A stretch of 64,000 bases of DNA from Silene latifolia (Eukaryota > Streptophyta > Magnoliopsida > Caryophyllales > Caryophyllaceae). Below, one piece after another: positions 58,581-64,000 of this stretch (positions within the stretch are counted from its first letter, which is position 1; each line of letters starts with the position of its first letter). The notes beneath the pieces are model-generated. The model did not search any database and was not told the origin of the DNA. It saw nothing but the letters and a program-made list of their open reading frames with translations. Both the position numbers and the translations under genes were made by a program. Location: the NCBI RefSeq assembly GCF_048544455.1, contig NC_133536.1, positions 198,155,325 through 198,219,324 on the forward strand, given 5' to 3'.

Positions 58581-58894
58581 TGGACATAAGATTTATAGTG
58601 ATTAGTTAAAAGTTAGTTATATTAACTAACTACTTAATTATAGTTAAATAGAGCTAACCATAGTTAGTTGGTTGTTATTGATGGTTAAGAAGTTGTTATA
58701 AATATACAACGACTCATGTAATCATACTTACAACTTTATCATTTGAATAAAGTATACAGTTACAATTCATATTACAATTCTATCAAATATCAATACATTG
58801 TTACATTCATCATATCTTCATCACATTCATCGTATTCTTCTATCTTCGTTTTCATAATCAAGTACATCTTCATCACTAAGCTTGGGTTTCTTCA
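58581..58894 (+). repeat. 5' LTR of the right-hand copia element
   Basis: 314 bp, TGGACATAAG to TTTCTTCA, with TATAAATATAC at about 58695 as a possible TATA element. Confidence 0.92.
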
Positions 58895-58903
58895 TGGTAT
58901 CAG
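58895..58903 (+). other. Primer-binding site (initiator-Met tRNA type)
   Basis: TGGTATCAG directly follows the 5' LTR, the usual primer site of copia elements. Confidence 0.85.
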
Positions 58904-59048
58904 TATAATTGGTTCATAATTCTGGGTTTATTTCTTCAGTTTCTTGCTTTACCTAATCAAGAAATAGAGGTATCTCTGAAATCGCTTCCGCAATTCTAGT
59001 TTGTTCTTACTTAATTCTTGATTCTTTGTTCTTCACATTCGTTTAATC

Positions 59049-60350
59049 ATGCCTGAAAACGGTTCAACTAAGAATTCTTCACCTTTTGATTATTACGATG
59101 ACCCCCTTTATCTTTCCACTTCTGACCAACCTTCAGCGACATTATCATCCTTTCCTTTCGAGGGTCATGATTTCCTGGGTTGGAAGAGGGAAGTTATCAT
59201 GGCTTTAGCTGCTAAAAACAAAGATGGTATGATTGATGGGTCATGTTCTTGTCCTCCTTCTACTGATAAGCGTCACAGACAGTGGAAAAGATGTGATTTT
59301 ATGGTGTTACGTTGGATTTCTAACTCCTTGGATAAGAATCTTAAAGAGAATTTTAAGTTTGTAACATCATCCAAAGAGTTATGGGATGAATTGACTGAAA
59401 CATTTAGGCAGTCCAATGCCTTAGAAGTCTATTAGTTAACTAAGGATTTAGGAGCTGTTTCTCAAGAGAATCTTTCGCTTGTTGAATATTACAACAAAAT
59501 GAAAAATTTATGGGAGACCCTTGATTCTCTTGACCCATTACCAACTTGCACTTGTGGTAAAATTTCTCTGTGTTCTTGCACCCTCATCAAGAAAATGATT
59601 GACAGAGAGAATACTGCCAAGATCATTCAATTTTTGATGAATTTGAACAACAGCTATGATGGGATTAGGACTCAAATTTTGTCTCTTGATCCTCTGCCGT
59701 CAATAAACAAGGTGTTGGCTTTATTACAGAAAATAGAGCGTCAAAAGCAGATTACAGATTCTGTTTCTGCACTCACTGATGCTAATGCCTACGCCAGTTA
59801 CAGGCAGTCTGATAATAAAAAGTCTGGTGGTTCTAATCTCAAGCCAGCAGAAACTATGTCCTCTAATGCAAAACATTGTGATCACTGCAATAAATTTGGG
59901 CATACAAGGGAGACATGCTTCGGGTTGACAAAATGTCCTCACTGCAACAAAACAGGCCATAATCCTGCCAACTGTTTTGTCATAAGAGGATTTCCTGGTG
60001 ATAAAAATAAAGGTAAAGAGAAAGTTACTTACAACAAGTCTAATCAACCTAAGCGAGGTGTCAACACTGCTGATGTTATTTATGACTCACCCTTGGATGA
60101 TTCTTGTCTGAAAGAAGCTGAGCACACTGGTAGTGCAGTCCTTACCAGCAATTCTGGTATTTCTCATTGGCTTACTGCTGAAGTCTTGGATGGTCTGGTT
60201 AATTCTGTTGTTGATCAGGTCCTGCAAAGGATTTCTGATCAACAACCTGCTGGATTATCTGCTGCTAATTTTGCAGGTATGTTCACTAATCATTCTCATG
60301 TGTTCACTGCTAATAAATCTGGTTATTTATCTGATTGGATAGTGGATAGT
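59049..60350 (+). CDS. Copia gag region
   Basis: Starts MPENGSTKNSSPFDYYDDPL; the gag core FEGHDFLGWKREVIMALAAKNKDGMIDGSC...LDKNLKENFKFVTSSKELWDEL is followed by LWETLDSLDPLPTC and two CCHC knuckles (CDHCNKFGHTRETC and CPHCNKTGHNPANC), which bind the element RNA. Part of a broken element. Confidence 0.88.
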
Positions 60351-63300
60351 GGATACTGGGCCTTCTGATCATATGACTCATGATATTAATCTCTTGACTG
60401 ATGTTCATGTTTTCAAAAGACCTGTTAGAGTTGGTTTGCCTGATGGTAGTATTAAATATGTTTATAAGATGGGTAATGTGCTGCTAACTGATAAGATTAC
60501 TTTGTTAAATGTGTTTTATATTCCTGATTTCAAACAAAGTTTATTATCTGTTAGTAAATTACTTGATCAACATAACATGAATGTTGTTTTTTCTGATCAT
60601 GATTGTATCTTTCAGGACCTTACAAGTGAGATTATTATAGCTAAGGGGAGGAGGATTGGTGATCTATATAGATTTCACAGCTACAATACTCATGCTAATA
60701 CTACAGTAAATATAGTTAATAAAATTAGTCAACTTGTAATGAATAAATTTTTGTCTAAAGAGAAGAATGCAAAGTCTTTATATACTGTTATGAGTTCAAA
60801 GTCTGATTCAAGAAATGTAGATCTTTATCATGCTAGATTAGGGCATATGCCTGTAGAGAAATTGAAACTTGTACCTAATTTCAGCACTGTAATAAAGAAC
60901 TCTTCTTTTCATTGTAAATCCTGTGTTTTGGCTAAGCATCATAGGTTACCTTTTTCTTTAAGTACTTTTAGAGCTTCTGCTTTTTTTGAGTTAGTTCATA
61001 TGGATGTCTGGGGTCCTTATAGGATTCCTTCTATGCCTGGTGCAAAATACTTCTTAACTATTCTGGATGATTACTCTAGAAACACATGGACCATTTTATT
61101 TCAGCATAAAGACCAGGTCTATGGCTTAATTAGAGATTTCTTTCCATACATTCTTAATCACTTCAATGCTCACATTAAAACAATTAGATCTGACAATAGA
61201 ACTGAATTTTTACAAATAAACTGTGAGTCCTTGTTCAAGGAAAAGGGGATAGTGCATCAAACAAGTGTAGTAGGGACTCCTCAGCAAAATGATAGGGTTG
61301 AAAGAAAGCATAGACACTTACTAGAGACTGCAAGAGCAATCAAATTTCATGCTAATCTCCCTATTAAGTTTTGGGGTGACTGTTTATTAACTGCTACATA
61401 TCTTATTAATTTGATGCCCACACCTTTGATTCAGAACAAGACCCCTTATGAATTGTTGTTTTAAACTGCTCCTGTCTATGATCATTTGAAAGTTTTTGGT
61501 TGTTTATGTTATGCTACTATGCCCCCACATTTACTGATAAATTTGGGAGTAAGGCAAGAGAATGCATTTTCATAGGTTATCCTCATAACCAGAAGGGTTA
61601 TAGATTATATGACTTAAAGTTATACAAAGTGTTTGTTAGTAGAGATGTCACTTTCAAGAAAATATTTTTCCTTATCATAAGGATAAGCCATATGAGGACT
61701 TATCACATCAAGTGAACTTGTGAATCCTGCAACGACCACAGTCCTTGTTCCTGTTCAAAGAGACATTCCTGCTGGTACCGTTGATCAGTCTGTGACTGAT
61801 CAGTCTCTTGAAGATGCTGGTGTTGAGCAAAATATAACCACCCAGCAAGCTGAGACTGACAATCAGATAAGAAGATCTTCATGACCTACTCAGCTCACAT
61901 CAAGATTGAAAGATTTCCAATATATTTTACCTGGGAAGCAGCATAAGCATACTGCTACTATGGTTCAGACATCAGCATTTCAGGCAGAAGTATTAAACTC
62001 TCTGACAGATTACCATCCGGATTTTGTTGGTTCCATGTTCAATGTTATCAAGGAGCATGAACCTTATTCTTTTCAGCAAGCCCAGCAAGACCCTAGATGG
62101 GTAGAGGCTATGTCTAAAGAAGTTAGTGCCTTGGAAGAGAATCAGACATGTGAGATTGTTCCATTACCAAATGGTTATAAAGCTATAGGGTCAAAATGGG
62201 TGTACAGGATTAAGTACAAACCAGATGGTTATGTAGAAAGATTTAAAGCAAGGCTTGTAGCAAAGGGCTTCAATCAAATAAAAACAAGGACTATAAGCAT
62301 ACATTCTCACCAGTTGCTAAATTTACAATTGTGAGAACCTTACTAGCTATAGCAGCAGCCAAGGAATGGCCATTATTCCAATTAGATATTAGCAATGCCT
62401 TTTTGCATGGCTTCTTGGATGAAGAGGTCTAAATGAGACCACCTGAAGGATATGATGTAGGCAAAGGATTAGTTTGTAAGCTCAAAATATCATTATATGG
62501 TCTGAAGCAAGCTTCAAGACAATGGAATAAAGAATTGACAAGATTTTTAAAGGAGTTTGGGTATGTCCAATCAAGGCAAGACTATTCCTTGTTCACAAGA
62601 ACTGATGCAGCAGATGGTTCATTTACAGTAGTCCTTGTATATGTTGATGATGTGTTGTTGACTGACACATCTACTACTGAAATTGATAGAGTCAAGAGAG
62701 CCTTACCCACTGTATATTCAATAAAGGATTTAGGTCCAATGAGATATTTTCTTGGATTAGAAATAACCAGGAATTCAAATGGATTAATGATTAATCAAAG
62801 GAAATATATTATGGATATCTTGAAAGATTTACAAATGAAGAACTGTACTACTGTCAAATTTTCAATGCAACAAGGTTTGAAGTTGTCTGTTGATCAAGGT
62901 GAACTGTTAGACAATCCAGAACAGTACAAAAGACTAATTGGCAGATTATTATATCTCAACATGTCCAGACCTGATCTTTCTTAGAGCATTCAACATCTGA
63001 GTCAATTTGTTAGTCAACCTAGGGTTCCACATATGCAGGCTGCATTACATGTGGTTAAATACTTGAAGGGGACTATCAATGCAGGTCTGTTATACAAGTC
63101 TCAGTCTGATCTGCAGGTCATTTCATTCAGTGATGCAGACTAGGGTCAATGTGCCTTCTCTTGTAGATCATTGAGTGGTTACTGTGTGATGTTGGGTCAG
63201 TCTCTAGTATCTTGGAAGACTAAAAAGCAAGCAACTGTCAGCAAAAGTTCTGCTGAATCAGAATACAGAAGTTTATCTTACACAACTTATGAGTTGGTCT

Positions 63301-63596
63301 GGTTAGCAGCATTGTTACAGGAACTGGGTGTTTCTGTTTCTCAACCCATTGATTTGTACTGTGATAATAAGGCTGCCCTTCACATTTATGAGAATCCTGT
63401 GTTCCATGAGAGAACAAAGCATTTGAGCATTGACTGTCACTTTGTCAGAGACAAGCAGATTGAAGGTTTTTTGATGATCAGACATGTTAGAACTGGCCTA
63501 CAACTCGCAGACATCATGACTAAACCTTTGGATTCTGATCAACATAGGTTTTTATCCTCTAAGCTTGGTCTGTTGTTTCAAAACAGTCCAGCTTAA
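60350..63596 (+). CDS. Copia pol region: protease, integrase, reverse transcriptase, RNase H
   Basis: After a protease remnant ([14 protein letters not shown]) come the integrase zinc block (YHARLGHMP...CKSCVLAKH), core motifs ([29 protein letters not shown]), a linker with [15 protein letters not shown], reverse transcriptase ([39 protein letters not shown]), and RNase H ([14 protein letters not shown]-like block, [33 protein letters not shown]). Broken copy, not a host gene. Confidence 0.88.
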
Positions 63597-63607
63597 GAGG
63601 GGAATAT

Positions 63608-63891
63608 TGGACATAAGATTTATAGTGATTAGTTAAAATTTAGTTATATTAACTAACTACTTAATCATAGTTAAATAGAGCTAACCATAGTTAGCTGGAG
63701 AAGTTGTTATAAATATACAACGACTCATGTAATCATACTTACAACTTTATCATTTGAATAAAGTATATAGTTACAATTCATATTACAATTCTATCAAATA
63801 TCAATACATTGTTACATTCATCATATCTTCATCGTATTCTTCTATCTTCATCTTCATAATCAAGTACATCTTCATAACTTAGGTTTCTTCA
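63608..63891 (+). repeat. 3' LTR of the right-hand copia element
   Basis: 284 bp, same ends as the 5' LTR, shorter mainly by about 20-bp and 10-bp indels. Confidence 0.92.
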
Positions 63892-64000
63892 TATTTCAAA
63901 TTTGCAACATTATATTATGCCTCACCAAATTAAACACAAATTAAATTACATACACGTAGGGGTGTACATTGGTCTGGTCCGGTCCGGTCCGGGGATCGGA
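63892..64000. other. Right edge: noncoding sequence with GGTCC repeats
   Basis: AT-rich flank, then TAGGGGTGTACATTGGTC and repeated GGTCC words, possibly the start of a hAT-like MITE continuing beyond the window. Not resolvable here. Confidence 0.3.

Larger units (their letters stand above)
58581..63891 (+). mobile_element. Ty1/copia element with both LTRs, broken
   Basis: LTRs at 58581-58894 and 63608-63891, both starting TGGACATAAGATTT and ending GGTTTCTTCA. The primer-binding site TGGTATCAG follows the first. A purine tract AAGAGGGGAATAT precedes the second. Gag with zinc knuckles, protease, integrase, reverse transcriptase and RNase H follow in copia order. LTRs differ by about 7 substitutions plus three indels (about 2.6%), roughly 1-2 million years. 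About half a dozen or more breaks are visible in the coding parts. No clean target duplication is seen. Confidence 0.93.

Noticed and set aside
58571-63896. TATTT/TTTAT as target duplication of the right-hand copia element
   Set aside because: The flanks do not match in register; the duplication is eroded or the boundary differs by a few bases.

Overview
This is a gene-poor, repeat-dominated stretch of a plant nuclear genome, almost certainly a eudicot. The evidence is plant-type SIRE and Athila LTR elements, Stowaway, MULE and hAT elements, Helitrons, an L1-type LINE and a small cluster of plant F-box/DUF295 genes. Repeat flavour (a MITE with GACGG...CCGTCACAAGC ends and the F-box subfamily) reminds me of Caryophyllales, but that is an impression, not a result. 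I see no organelle insert, rRNA or tRNA gene.

Layout. 1-8667: a SIRE-type Ty1/copia element entering from the left, with its 3' LTR. 8679-11770: a degenerate F-box gene on the minus strand and an intact F-box gene (10557-11768, 403 aa) on the plus strand, separated by two MITEs. 11929-24878: a complete-looking, very young Athila-type Ty3/gypsy element with 1.58-kb LTRs and a GGTTA target duplication. 25418-28577: copy A of a segmental duplication carrying a 5'-truncated LINE and a MITE. 28600-34480: Helitron-derived and gene-fragment sequence, a 3 x 187-bp tandem repeat, and a 1.13-kb tandem duplication that ends in Helitron termini and the tail of another F-box gene. 34536-51660: that F-box pseudogene, split by an insertion nest about 16 kb long. 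51669-58475: copy B of the segmental duplication, itself expanded by a Helitron, a MULE and a Harbinger-like MITE. 58581-63891: a broken Ty1/copia element with both LTRs.

The clearest structural result is a five-storey nest with nearly every boundary readable: F-box gene > Ty1/copia (ATCAC duplication) > 13.1-kb Helitron (TC...CTAG between A and T) > hAT element (8-bp ACTATTCG duplication) > Ty3 chromovirus (TAATT duplication). LTR divergence agrees with the order: about 2% for the outer copia element and about 0.3% for the inner chromovirus.

The most unusual small-scale signals are: (i) an interrupted palindrome, TGCAACAGT-N7-ACTGTTGCA, recurring eight times in the SIRE element, always with a 7-nt spacer; (ii) GC-rich blocks built from the word TGCGCGACTGCGCG at four places in the Athila element, which are also the only place where its two LTRs differ substantially; (iii) three tandem hairpins near the Athila 3' end whose stems differ in sequence but keep pairing. 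Only one host gene here, the F-box gene at 10557, looks functional.
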